A DNA stretch of 64,000 nucleotides from Cytophagales bacterium (GTDB lineage Bacteria > Bacteroidota > Bacteroidia > Cytophagales > Cyclobacteriaceae). The notes under the pieces were generated by a model. It was not told the DNA's origin, made no database searches, and was given only the letters and a program-made list of their open reading frames with translations. Of this stretch, positions 5,888 through 14,766 are shown one piece after another. Every line of letters begins with the position of its first letter. The stretch's first letter is position 1. Both the position numbers and the translations under genes were made by a program. The stretch lies in contig JAWPMT010000007.1 of NCBI GenBank assembly GCA_033344775.1, forward strand, positions 434,001-498,000, in the 5' to 3' direction.

Positions 5888-7567
5888 TCACATCAATTGA
5901 AATTCCCCAAATTCTAACATCGACCTGAACATAGCGGCAAGTCGGTTTTGTACAGTCGTCCGGTAATCCGGGTTATCTGGAAAGTTGATGAACTGATCCC
6001 AGGCAAAAGTCCAGTATTCGTCACTACCCTGGCCGGTGAGTAAGGTGCTTTTCAGTCCGTTACTGACCTCTTCGCTGAGCTCTATCCCCAGCAGTAGAAG
6101 TGCCGCTTCACGAATCATCTCATTAGGATCACTTGGATTGTGCAAACTATTGATGAAAATGGTCAGGTCTGATCGCCACATGTTGTACTGAGAATATTGA
6201 ATTCTCCGGATCACCGTTTCTGTATTGATCCATAGCTTGTCAAAACTAGGAGCCTGGTAATATGCCTGCCATCCGGAGACACTTGGAGGGTCACCAATTT
6301 CCAATCCTGCCTGTGCCATGGTCCATATGAACTCCTGATTGGCGATGTGCAGTTCATTGATGTCTTGCGGACGTTCATTGTCCAGCACCCTGGCAAAGCC
6401 AAGCAAAAGGTCCATCGGGTTTTTGATGCTTGCGCCATAATTGGCCACATCATAAAAATGCTCGCTTTTAAATAAGGCGATCAGTACTGGTGTGATTTCG
6501 TAGTTATTGTCCCGAAAGATCTGTGCCATTGGAGTGATCACATTCGTCTCCGTGGCCTCGTCTATTTCGTGATACACAAAGAAGTTGTAGAGCCTGCGAC
6601 AGATGAAATAACTGACTTCTTCATTTTCAAAGATCATGTCCAGCATCTCGAATACCTCATTTCGTCCCTCACCTCCAGATTTTCCTTCTATCACGCGATT
6701 GCCATAAAACTCTGAAAACTGCTTGTCTCCTGTATCGTGATCCCAATCGTGAAAGCGGGAGTCAAAATCTCCTTCGGACTCATAATGTTCCCAGGTGACA
6801 GACCAACCGGTTAATACCCTGGCCGCTTCATAAACATCATTTTCGGTAAAACCAGCGTTAGGCCCTTTCCCAATACAGAACAGTTCCTGTAGTTCCCGGG
6901 CGTAGTTTTCATCAGGAGCTTCTTTGTTGTTAAATGCTCCGTTCAGGTAGATCAACATGGCCGGGTCTAGCGTGATTTTCTCAGCCAGATCCCGATAGTT
7001 TCCAAATGCATTGTCATAAAGCATCTGGTAGTACTCGTATCCCGTTTTGGCAATGAATACATCCCAAAATTGAGTCACCAACAAGTTGTGCCAGAAAAGG
7101 GTCAATTTCTCGTGAATGGTCGTCTCCTGGGTCAATATGTTGTTGATGATCCATGCTTTCAGGGAAATGATCCTTGAACCTTCATGTTCGGAACTAAAAG
7201 GGGCTTCAATCCAGGTTTCGCCGTAAGGGATTACCTCGTCTTCAAATTCACTTCCGTCTGGTGCATAGTCATTGACAGGAGGGGTATGCCTTGCTGAAGG
7301 TTGAACGATGGCTTCAACGGCCTCATCCATGGTCATGGATAAGAACTGATCGATTTCAGCACGCTTTGCCCCGAATAAGGTGCGTTTCAGTAAATGCACC
7401 ACCTGCGCCTCAGACCATTCACCACTGTGGGGTGTAAGTCCGGTAGATAAGGTAGCGCGTTGGGGAAATGGCAGCTTTTCCTCTTTCAGAACAACAGGCT
7501 TTACCTTCCGGTAATGATCCATTGTCTGTTTAGAGGGACGTTTACGAGGATCTTTATTCTTATTCAC
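5888..7567 (-). CDS. DUF1800 family protein
   Basis: This 559-aa protein carries the DUF1800 pattern: HLLKRTLFGAKRAEIDQFL near residues 59-77, TLFWHNLLVTQ, the LDPAMLIYLNGAFNNKEAPD stretch, then ENYARELQELFCIG and AARVLTGWSV, and PSVSGWQAYYQ near the C-terminal third. The start is GTG at 7567; no upstream in-frame ATG is close. The N-terminus is basic and polar with no obvious signal peptide, although its operon partner is exported. It is transcribed ahead of the DUF1501 gene with a one-base gap. The biochemical role of DUF1800 is unknown. Confidence 0.9.
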   Translation of the reverse strand: MNKNKDPRKRPSKQTMDHYRKVKPVVLKEEKLPFPQRATLSTGLTPHSGEWSEAQVVHLLKRTLFGAKRAEIDQFLSMTMDEAVEAIVQPSARHTPPVNDYAPDGSEFEDEVIPYGETWIEAPFSSEHEGSRIISLKAWIINNILTQETTIHEKLTLFWHNLLVTQFWDVFIAKTGYEYYQMLYDNAFGNYRDLAEKITLDPAMLIYLNGAFNNKEAPDENYARELQELFCIGKGPNAGFTENDVYEAARVLTGWSVTWEHYESEGDFDSRFHDWDHDTGDKQFSEFYGNRVIEGKSGGEGRNEVFEMLDMIFENEEVSYFICRRLYNFFVYHEIDEATETNVITPMAQIFRDNNYEITPVLIALFKSEHFYDVANYGASIKNPMDLLLGFARVLDNERPQDINELHIANQEFIWTMAQAGLEIGDPPSVSGWQAYYQAPSFDKLWINTETVIRRIQYSQYNMWRSDLTIFINSLHNPSDPNEMIREAALLLLGIELSEEVSNGLKSTLLTGQGSDEYWTFAWDQFINFPDNPDYRTTVQNRLAAMFRSMLEFGEFQLM

Positions 7568-7704
7568 AATTGCAGGCGTAAAAGGTCCGAATCGAAAAGT
7601 GAGTGAGCGGAACCTTATAAATATACGACAGACAATACGGAATATTCCCTACCCGGATAGCTTTAATCCAAAAAAATCGATGAATAGTGTAATTCTGATG
7701 ATGA

Positions 7705-8280
7705 TTACTCAGGTAGAACTTCCACGATCATTTCTACTTCTACGGCGATGTTACGAGGAAGTGATCCCATTCCAACCGCAGCACGGGCATGTTTTCCTCG
7801 TTCACCGAATACTTCTACGATGAAATCTGAGAATCCATTGACCACTTCTGGTTGATTTCCAAAATCCGAAGCACAATTTACCATGCCCAGCACTTTCACC
7901 ACCCGGACCACTTTGTTAAGGTCACCAATTTCAGCCTTAAGTGCTGCAATCTGTGTAACGGCAGCCAATCGGGCAGCTTCATATCCTTCTTCAATGGTTA
8001 GGTCTATACCAACTTTACCCTGGATATAGCCTCCTTCAGGTTTGCTTGGGCCTTTCCCTGCCATGAACACCAGATTGCCCGTCCGAACCGCATTTACATA
8101 ATTGGCGACAGGTTTAGAAGGCTCGGGTAGCTCATAACCTAGCTCAGTGATGCGTTGCTCTACATCATAATCATACAATTCTACTTGTTTCGTATCATCA
8201 GTATTTTCATCATTGTCCATGGTGACCTGACAAGAAACAGCTAAAAAGGCAACGAGTAGGATAGGAAGGAATTTTTTCAT
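7705..8280 (-). CDS. RidA/YjgF-family protein with lipoprotein signal
   Basis: Residues 1-17 form a lipoprotein signal (KKFLPILLVAFLAVSC, Cys17). A short acidic linker follows, then a full Rid domain (about 45-191). It contains LVFMAGKGP, GYEAARLAAVTQIAALKA, VKVLGMVNCASDF and ARAAVGMGSLPRNIAVEVEMI, retaining the Arg that binds carboxylates in RidA deaminases. RidA proteins normally hydrolyse reactive enamines in the cytosol; this one should be anchored in the periplasm or outer membrane. The sequence is of the longer UK114-like subgroup rather than E. coli RidA. It stands alone, 38 bases downstream of a small membrane gene. Confidence 0.85.
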   Translation of the reverse strand: MKKFLPILLVAFLAVSCQVTMDNDENTDDTKQVELYDYDVEQRITELGYELPEPSKPVANYVNAVRTGNLVFMAGKGPSKPEGGYIQGKVGIDLTIEEGYEAARLAAVTQIAALKAEIGDLNKVVRVVKVLGMVNCASDFGNQPEVVNGFSDFIVEVFGERGKHARAAVGMGSLPRNIAVEVEMIVEVLPE

Positions 8281-8318
8281 CGAGAGTAATATATTGAGAG
8301 GTCTAAATTTAACTTTTT

Positions 8319-8510
8319 CTACTGATCATTTTTGCCCGTGCGGTTTTTCATCACGCGAACAACTAATAGCAATGCAAAAATGCCAATGATAGCTATGGCC
8401 AATCCATCTCGTAATTCCTCCCGGGTAAAAGACGTATTGCCAGATTCAATGAGCTGATAGAGGAGTACGCCTATCAGTATATAAAGGACATATCGAAAAG
8501 ATTTTTTCAC
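8319..8510 (-). CDS. Small two-helix membrane protein
   Basis: A 63-aa protein with a GTG start at 8510. It has one hydrophobic segment near residues 6-20 (YVLYILIGVLLYQLI) and a second near 35-52 (LAIAIIGIFALLLVV), followed by a basic tail. No family is recognised. It lies six bases after the AsmA-like gene stop and is probably co-transcribed, so a minor envelope role is plausible but unproven. Confidence 0.6.
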   Translation of the reverse strand: MKKSFRYVLYILIGVLLYQLIESGNTSFTREELRDGLAIAIIGIFALLLVVRVMKNRTGKNDQ

Positions 8511-8516
8511 TGAGGT

Positions 8517-11237
8517 TTATTTCCCTCCCCCTTTCTTCTTTTTCTTACCGAACAAGTTTTTCACCTTGTCCTTGGCTTTGTCGATCTCTTCTTTGGCTGC
8601 CTCTGCGGCTTTGTCCTTCTCAGTGTCCAGTTTCTGTTGCGCAGCTTCCTGTTCTGCTTTCAGTTTGGCCTCTGCTTCTTTTTTCTTTTCGTTGGCAATT
8701 CTTTCAGCCTCCGCTTTCCTTTTATCTGCTTCTGCTTTGGCCCTGGCCTTAGCTTTTTCAAGTTCTTCTTTCGCTTTGGCCGCAGCCACATCTTTTGCGC
8801 TGTTGGAGCCAGAACTTCCGGAAGGTTTCAAACCCTGGAATTTCACCTTAGGATCGGTGAATGTTCCCCCTACACCAAGGTCGATATCAACCTTAGTTGA
8901 AACCGCATTATTTAGCCCGAGCGTGTTGGAGGCCAGGCTGTTCAGGGCACTTCCTGCAGCTCCGGTAGACACTTCTTTGACTAACATGGAGTAATCCAAA
9001 TCGCCCACGATGCTATTGCTACCACCTACAGCCGTTCGATATCCTCCCAACTGCATTTCGAATGGCTTTACATAAACACGCCCATCCCTGATCTCCGTTT
9101 GAAGCAAAACGTCTTTCAAAGACACTTTACCATCATTGTCTTTAAGGCTGTTGCCACCGGCAAATCCAGAGACGGTGCTTAGTAATTTAACTTCATTTAA
9201 TGCGGCATTGGCCACATTGACCAGGCCGAACCCCTGCATGGTATTAAAGTCAGGTGACATGTCTTCCAGTAGCGATCCGGAGATCTGGAAATCTGTGGAG
9301 AAATTGCCGGTCATTTTCTCTGCAAATGGGGCTAAAGTCTTGATCGTTTCAAATCCCTGGAATGCCTTCGGTATAGACAGGTCTTTGATGCCCAGGTCAA
9401 AATCGTACAATGGATCTTCCGGTAGCGTCTCGTAAGCACCACTCATTTCGAAGGTGCCTTCCAACAATTCAAATTGCACACCTTCCATTCGAAGCGCGCC
9501 ATCCCGAATGACCACTGATCCTTTGAAATTGTTGATGTCGTAGGTGCTGTAAACCATCTTATCGATGGAAGAATTCAATTCAAAATCAACATTGGTTGGT
9601 ATTCTTACCACCTCCAATGTTGTGGTGTCTTCTTCCTCTACCACAACAGAATCTTCTTCAGTTATCCACTCGTTGATGTCCACCAAAGCAGAGCTGAAAT
9701 TGAATACCCCCGTCAGGGTGGTCTCTTCTCCCAACGCATATTCCATGTACTTCGTAATCTTGCCGTCCAGGTTCAAGTCCGTATTCCCTGCATTGCCTTT
9801 GAAAGATGACAGTGTGATGTCCTCGGAGCTGAAAGAGGCCTGAGTTTCGGCAATTCCAAAACCTTGGGGTAAGTCCGGTGAAGTGTAAGTGAAATCTTTG
9901 ATGGACATGCTTCCAGAAGTGCTCAATGCCTGGTAGTTCTCTTGTTCTACATCAGACATCCTGCCGGAAGAGGCCATTTTTGCATTGATCTTTCCTGCTA
10001 ACTCCATGCCTTCAACAGGGATGACATTGGTTAGTTTCTCCAGGTCTAGATTGCCATCGAATTTGAAATCCCAGAAATAATCTTCCAGATCCTTGAACAT
10101 TAAAGTCGCAGAAGCAGGCTCTCCATCTACCAACAGATTGAATTGATCGACAGCAAATGTGAAGTCCTTCAGATCAGCTGTAGGATAGTCAAATCCGGCT
10201 TTGATGTTGAGTTGTTCGATAGGAATGGGATATTCCGTGTATTTAAGGTTTCCATTAGCGACGGAAAGGTTGGCTGTCACTTGCGGCATACTGTTTTCAT
10301 TGTAGGTGCCTTTTACATACCCATCAAACCCAATTTGTCCACTAGCGGTAACGCCATTCAGGTATTCCTGATAAGTACCTGGGATCAGCGAAAGAATACT
10401 TTTCAGGCTAATGTCTTTCCCTTCGAAGGTAATATCCATATCAATGTCTTCGCCAGGCATGTTCACGGTACCATCGACACCAAACCCAAATTGGTTAAGA
10501 GACAGTCGATTTTCTTTGAAGACAAATGCCATTTTGGCGAGATCCATGTTTAGCGTAAGGTCTGCTTCAAAACGTTTTCGGCTCAGGTATACTTCGTTGC
10601 CATAAGCGAAAGAAACTTCTTCGATCACCGTATTGGTGGTCAGGTCGAATACTTCTAGTGTGAAATCCCCTGACCCTTCGTGATTCAAACCATCCAGCAG
10701 GACAGATATGGCTGAGCTAAGATCTACATAATCTATTTCTCCATCGTTGATGGCCCACTTTTCAATCGTAATAGCAATGTCTGTAGATTCAGAAGTGGTC
10801 GTTTCTTCAGGAAACTCCTCTTCAGTAGTCGCTGAGGCTTTCGCAATATCATAACTGGCACTTCCGTCTTCCAATACATGGACATTGATCAGTGGTTCAT
10901 CGAGTAATATGTTTTTGATGACAATATTTTCTCCGGAGATGGCTGACATGACATCAATGGTGATGTCAAATGTTTTGACGGCTAGTAGCGTGTCAGACTC
11001 AAATTTATCTACACCAACCACACCAAAATTCCCGATGGCAACACTCAGGTTTGGGAAGCTACGAAAAAGCGACAGGCTAAAGTCATCGGTGCTGTAATAG
11101 ATCCTTGCATTGAGGTTATTAGCCACCTGCTCATCCAGAGCTTTTTGAATGTCATCTTTGAAAAAGACGGGTGCGACAGCCATTGCGATCAGCAACAAGC
11201 CGATAATGGTAAAAAAAATGATGAAAAACTTTTTCAT
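8517..11237 (-). CDS. AsmA family protein
   Basis: AsmA proteins are bridge-like lipid transport or outer-membrane biogenesis factors anchored in the inner membrane. The N-terminal helix (FFIIFFTIIGLLLIAMAVAP) is the anchor, followed by a typical AsmA start (DDIQKALDEQVANNLNARIYY). Long beta-rich repeats run through the middle, and the AsmA C-terminal domain lies about residues 560-800 (VSLKDVLLQTEIRDGRVYVKPF). The last roughly 95 residues (from about 810) are an unusual Lys/Glu/Ala-rich helix ending in KKKKKGGGK, probably a coiled coil. Length is 906 aa. The gene leads a short minus-strand group with the 63-aa membrane protein. Confidence 0.9.
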   Translation of the reverse strand: MKKFFIIFFTIIGLLLIAMAVAPVFFKDDIQKALDEQVANNLNARIYYSTDDFSLSLFRSFPNLSVAIGNFGVVGVDKFESDTLLAVKTFDITIDVMSAISGENIVIKNILLDEPLINVHVLEDGSASYDIAKASATTEEEFPEETTTSESTDIAITIEKWAINDGEIDYVDLSSAISVLLDGLNHEGSGDFTLEVFDLTTNTVIEEVSFAYGNEVYLSRKRFEADLTLNMDLAKMAFVFKENRLSLNQFGFGVDGTVNMPGEDIDMDITFEGKDISLKSILSLIPGTYQEYLNGVTASGQIGFDGYVKGTYNENSMPQVTANLSVANGNLKYTEYPIPIEQLNIKAGFDYPTADLKDFTFAVDQFNLLVDGEPASATLMFKDLEDYFWDFKFDGNLDLEKLTNVIPVEGMELAGKINAKMASSGRMSDVEQENYQALSTSGSMSIKDFTYTSPDLPQGFGIAETQASFSSEDITLSSFKGNAGNTDLNLDGKITKYMEYALGEETTLTGVFNFSSALVDINEWITEEDSVVVEEEDTTTLEVVRIPTNVDFELNSSIDKMVYSTYDINNFKGSVVIRDGALRMEGVQFELLEGTFEMSGAYETLPEDPLYDFDLGIKDLSIPKAFQGFETIKTLAPFAEKMTGNFSTDFQISGSLLEDMSPDFNTMQGFGLVNVANAALNEVKLLSTVSGFAGGNSLKDNDGKVSLKDVLLQTEIRDGRVYVKPFEMQLGGYRTAVGGSNSIVGDLDYSMLVKEVSTGAAGSALNSLASNTLGLNNAVSTKVDIDLGVGGTFTDPKVKFQGLKPSGSSGSNSAKDVAAAKAKEELEKAKARAKAEADKRKAEAERIANEKKKEAEAKLKAEQEAAQQKLDTEKDKAAEAAKEEIDKAKDKVKNLFGKKKKKGGGK

Positions 11238-11393
11238 GAACGTGGTTTTATATCAATGCCTCCAAAACGGCGGACCCGTAAAATGATGCTATCCGGCTCG
11301 GAATTACCAGAGGCGTATCTCCCTACAAAATAAGTGAAAATAATAGCGTTGGCTATTGACTTCACATTTAATTAACACGTCTCATGAGTCGTC

Positions 11394-11834
11394 TTAGCGT
11401 GTCAGTGTGACGAAAATATCTTCCAAAAAGACCATTTCCACTCTCGTGGAATCCTGAGATTTGATCTCATACGTGATACCAGGGGTGTTGTCTTCATTGA
11501 TCAATGACAAAGTATCCCCGGAAAGTGCCCATCGTGACTGATTGGAGAGGGTATCGTGGCTGAAAAGGCAGCCCGGATAACCGTAAAGTGTAACCGAAAT
11601 GCTATCTGTAGAAAAATCGAAAACACCATCCATCGTCAATTGGGCGTCGCTCACATCAGGAAAAGCTTCCTGTGTGGTATGCCACCTGGCTTCCCACGCT
11701 CCCAAAAATGCGGCACGTGGATCTGTTACTACTAGTTGCTCTTCTTCAACAGGCTGTTCTTGTGTAGTTGACTGGCATGCAATCAATACCAGGACCAATA
11801 CTGCCCAAAGGCCTTTATTAAATAGCTGATTCAT
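11394..11834 (-). CDS. Hypothetical lipoprotein, 146 aa
   Basis: I place the start at the ATG at 11834 because it yields a clear lipoprotein signal (NQLFNKGLWAVLVLVLIAC, Cys20). A longer frame reaching 11999 only adds sequence antisense-shifted into the OmpA gene. After Cys20 comes a Gln/Glu-rich linker, then a compact beta-rich domain (FLGAWEARWHTTQEAFPD, LTMDGVFDF, TLYGYPGCLFSHDTL) that resembles lipocalin-like or DUF-type sensor folds without a firm match. It follows the OmpA/PD40 gene by 37 bases on the same strand and may be its last operon member. Confidence 0.7.
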   Translation of the reverse strand: MNQLFNKGLWAVLVLVLIACQSTTQEQPVEEEQLVVTDPRAAFLGAWEARWHTTQEAFPDVSDAQLTMDGVFDFSTDSISVTLYGYPGCLFSHDTLSNQSRWALSGDTLSLINEDNTPGITYEIKSQDSTRVEMVFLEDIFVTLTR

Positions 11835-11871
11835 CCGAAAATTACATTGATCGTTCCTGAGAACGTCGCTT

Positions 11872-13935
11872 TTAATTAGCTTCCAGGATCTTAAATTCAA
11901 CACGTCGGTTGTTGGCACGACCTTCCTCCGTTTCGTTTGTATCGATCGGATTAGATTCGCCGTATCCTTTGTATTCCATTCTTCCTTCCGCGATGCCATT
12001 CTGGATCAGATAGTTGTACACGGCTTTTGCACGACGTTCAGAAAGTTTCTGATTGTACTCTCCCGGTCCTTTCCAATCTGTGTGACCAGAAATTTCGATG
12101 CGCTTGATGCGATCTTCCTGCATGTACCCTAAGAGTTTGTCCAGTTCAGGATAGGAAGCTGTTTTTAGAATGTCTTTATCAAACTCGAAGAAGATATTTT
12201 TCAAAACAATAGGCTCGCCAACGATGATCGGTGAAAGCTTTAAATCGACCGTAATGGTGTCCGATTTATCAATGTCATTGAGGTCAATATTTTCACTTTG
12301 AGGGATAAATCCATCCTTCTCAGCAGCGAAACCAAATCGAGCGCCAGGGCGTAAAGAGAACGAATATGCTCCCTGATCGTCGGCATCCACCGAGCCTATG
12401 GCTACGCCATCGGGTAATCGTTTCACAACAACTGGTGTTGCAGGTAATGCTTCTCCGGTCTTGCTGTTGGTCACAGTTCCCATGATCGTAACGATTACAG
12501 GAACTTCCTCTTCTTCGAGGTGTTCTACGGAAGCATAAATTGGATCTTCCGGATCTACAAAGAATTCCTCAACCGTAAAACGGAATATATCTGTATCATC
12601 ATCTACTTTACCCCGGGTGAAGTAGAGGTGTTTTCCTGACGAAGGGATGCTGAAATATTCATCATCCAGGTCAGTATTGATACCGGAACCCATGTTTTCA
12701 GGAGTGGACCAATTCAACCAGGTATCATCCAATCGACGTGTAACATAAATATCCAAACCGCCATAACCAGAATGTCCTCCGGAGGAGAAATACAAGGTCT
12801 TCCCATCCTTAGCCAGGAAAGGAGAGGCCTCTTCTGAGATAGTGTTCAAGACACCACCCAGATTTTTGGGTTCCGTCCATTTGACTTTAGATTCTTTGAA
12901 TGAAATGTAAAGATCTCTTCCACCATAGCTGTCATCACGTTCCAATGCCTGGATCAGTGCTTCGCCATCGGGCGTAAGAAAAAAGTCTGCTTTTGGGGAA
13001 TAGTTGTATTCATTCTCAACTTCCAGAGATACAGGTTTTTGGTATTCCCCATCTTTATAAGTCGACATAGATGTACCTGTGTACATCCGTCCTTTTTTAC
13101 CATATTTATTTCCCAGTATCAATACTTCCTCTCCATCTATTACAGAGATAGAACTGATGAAATTAGGTCCCACAGTATTCAAAGGAGGTCCTACGTTTTT
13201 GGCGGGGAGCCACTGACCTGATTCCTCGTCCAATTCAGAAACCCAGATATCTTCCTGATCATCGGCGCCACCAACATTGTCTGGGTGATACCTGCGGCTG
13301 AAGTAAAGTTTCTTGCCATCAGGCGAAATGATTGGGCTGTGCTCAATGTACTGGCTATTGACATTTTCACCGAGATTTTCAGCCTTTACATTTCTGTTGA
13401 TTCCTGAGGCTATATCAATCAGGACATTGATTGGAATGTTTGAAGCAGAGATACCAACGGCATCAATACTATTGTAACCAGGCGTTGCAGCTCCATCTAG
13501 TTCTACTCGAATGGCCTGTATCTTGTAAGGAGTTTCCTCAAAGAATAAGTTTAGCAAACGCTGTTCGATTGGCAATGCCCTTGCAGGTAATTCGAACAAC
13601 ACGTATTCATTGTAATCTTCATCATAAGCGATCACCCTGGTTACTGAACCTGGATTTTCAGATTCTGCAATGGCTACCTGTTTTGCCACGATAGGCTCAT
13701 CAAATGCCACGGTGATAAATTCGGGCTTATCTTCCCTTTTAGGGCGCCAGGCATTGGGATCATCTCCGCCTCGTGGAAGGACATTAGGTTTATGTAAGGC
13801 TTGCAAAGCAGAATATTCCAGAGGTCCAAACTCGCTTGAAACGTCCAGTACTTCCGCTCCCCACACCACAGTTTCCTGAGCGATTGAGGCGACTCCCAGT
13901 AGAAATCCCAGACAAAAAATGAGGTATTTTCTCAT
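11872..13935 (-). CDS. OmpA-family protein with PD40 beta-propeller repeats
   Basis: An exported envelope protein (signal RKYLIFCLGFLLGVASIAQ). Residues from about 180 carry WD40-like PD40 repeats: SPIISPDGKKLYFSRRYH, SPFLAKDGKTLYFSSGGHSG and FSIPSSGKHLYFTRG. A carboxypeptidase-regulatory-like domain follows (about 480-555), then an OmpA/MotB peptidoglycan-binding domain (IFFEFDKDILK, ISGHTDWKGPGEYNQKLSERRA, GYGESNPID, NNRRVEF). I choose the ATG at 13935 over a TTG at 13950, giving 687 aa. It sits 16 bases after the smaller OmpA gene and is co-transcribed with it. Proteins of this layout accompany outer-membrane or type IX machinery, but no PorP/SprF neighbour is present here. Confidence 0.9.
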   Translation of the reverse strand: MRKYLIFCLGFLLGVASIAQETVVWGAEVLDVSSEFGPLEYSALQALHKPNVLPRGGDDPNAWRPKREDKPEFITVAFDEPIVAKQVAIAESENPGSVTRVIAYDEDYNEYVLFELPARALPIEQRLLNLFFEETPYKIQAIRVELDGAATPGYNSIDAVGISASNIPINVLIDIASGINRNVKAENLGENVNSQYIEHSPIISPDGKKLYFSRRYHPDNVGGADDQEDIWVSELDEESGQWLPAKNVGPPLNTVGPNFISSISVIDGEEVLILGNKYGKKGRMYTGTSMSTYKDGEYQKPVSLEVENEYNYSPKADFFLTPDGEALIQALERDDSYGGRDLYISFKESKVKWTEPKNLGGVLNTISEEASPFLAKDGKTLYFSSGGHSGYGGLDIYVTRRLDDTWLNWSTPENMGSGINTDLDDEYFSIPSSGKHLYFTRGKVDDDTDIFRFTVEEFFVDPEDPIYASVEHLEEEEVPVIVTIMGTVTNSKTGEALPATPVVVKRLPDGVAIGSVDADDQGAYSFSLRPGARFGFAAEKDGFIPQSENIDLNDIDKSDTITVDLKLSPIIVGEPIVLKNIFFEFDKDILKTASYPELDKLLGYMQEDRIKRIEISGHTDWKGPGEYNQKLSERRAKAVYNYLIQNGIAEGRMEYKGYGESNPIDTNETEEGRANNRRVEFKILEAN

Positions 13936-13951
13936 GTTATTCAATATCAAA

Positions 13952-14683
13952 TTATCGTGCGACTACCCTTACTTCCACTCTACGATTGGCTCTTTTTGCC
14001 GCATCCGTTCTCTCGGTCGATAGCGGCTGTGTACCTCCAAAAGCTTTGGTCAGTACCCTTGCTTTCTTAATTCCTTTTTTTCGAATGTATTCCTTTACTG
14101 ACTCTACTCGAGCTTGAGACAGTCTCATATTGGCATCAGGATTTCCGGAAATATCTGTATGCCCTTCTAGTTGAACAATATAGCTGGGTCGTGCTTTGAG
14201 CCATGCAGCAAATTCATCTAATGCGGAATAAGAACTTCGTTGAATTACTTCACTACCGCTGGAAAATATCAGGTTCTGAAGTACAAAAATTTCTTCTTCG
14301 ACTGGTTCCGGTTCAGGAGTTGGCTCAGGTTCAGCTTGGGCAATTGGTGAAACATAGAAATTGATGCTCATGGATTCATCTCCTCCGGTATCACTCACCT
14401 TGATTCCCTTACTCAGGGTTTCAAATCCATCCTTACGGATGGTAATGTTGTACTCAAGCCCATCGACCAGATAAAACTCAAAAGCGCCGGAAGCACTGCT
14501 GGATACCATACCCATGTCGTCATAGTACGGCAGTTTTTCATATAAAATGGGCACCTGAAGCTCAGAACTGTCTTCAGCGCTAAGGGCATTTCCGTATACT
14601 TTAACGTACTGTTCTTGTCCAGTCGCTGAAAGCATAACAAGTGTCAGAAGGCACAGGATCGAGAATTTTCTTGCGAAGGGCAT
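13952..14683 (-). CDS. Small OmpA-family protein
   Basis: Signal peptide (FSILCLLTLVMLSATGQ) followed by a carboxypeptidase-regulatory-like beta domain (about 25-110). A Pro/Glu-rich linker (QAEPEPTPEPEPVEEE) comes next, then an OmpA-like domain with IFSSGSEVIQRSSY, LEGHTDISGNPDANMRLSQARVES-type residues and KRANRRVEVRV at the end. It binds peptidoglycan and tethers the outer membrane. The Pro/Glu linker may span the periplasm. It is first of a two- or three-gene minus-strand operon with the PD40-OmpA protein. Confidence 0.9.
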   Translation of the reverse strand: MPFARKFSILCLLTLVMLSATGQEQYVKVYGNALSAEDSSELQVPILYEKLPYYDDMGMVSSSASGAFEFYLVDGLEYNITIRKDGFETLSKGIKVSDTGGDESMSINFYVSPIAQAEPEPTPEPEPVEEEIFVLQNLIFSSGSEVIQRSSYSALDEFAAWLKARPSYIVQLEGHTDISGNPDANMRLSQARVESVKEYIRKKGIKKARVLTKAFGGTQPLSTERTDAAKRANRRVEVRVVAR

Positions 14684-14766
14684 GATAAGCAGATGATTAA
14701 CAGACTAAATAACGCCAAAATTGTGAAATACGCCAAATCAATTAGCATTATTTAAAGAACTCTTCA

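Noticed and set aside
8566-8994. 142-codon plus-strand open frame antisense to the AsmA gene
   Set aside because: It is the mirror of the repetitive Lys/Glu/Ala-coding tail and gives a Ser/Ala/Phe low-complexity product; the minus-strand gene explains it.
10143-10553. 136-codon plus-strand open frame
   Set aside because: Shadow of the AsmA beta-repeat coding sequence, with no homologous motifs.
11835-11999. Longer N-terminus for the 146-aa lipoprotein
   Set aside because: It would overlap the OmpA gene in another frame and hide the lipoprotein signal that begins at 11834.
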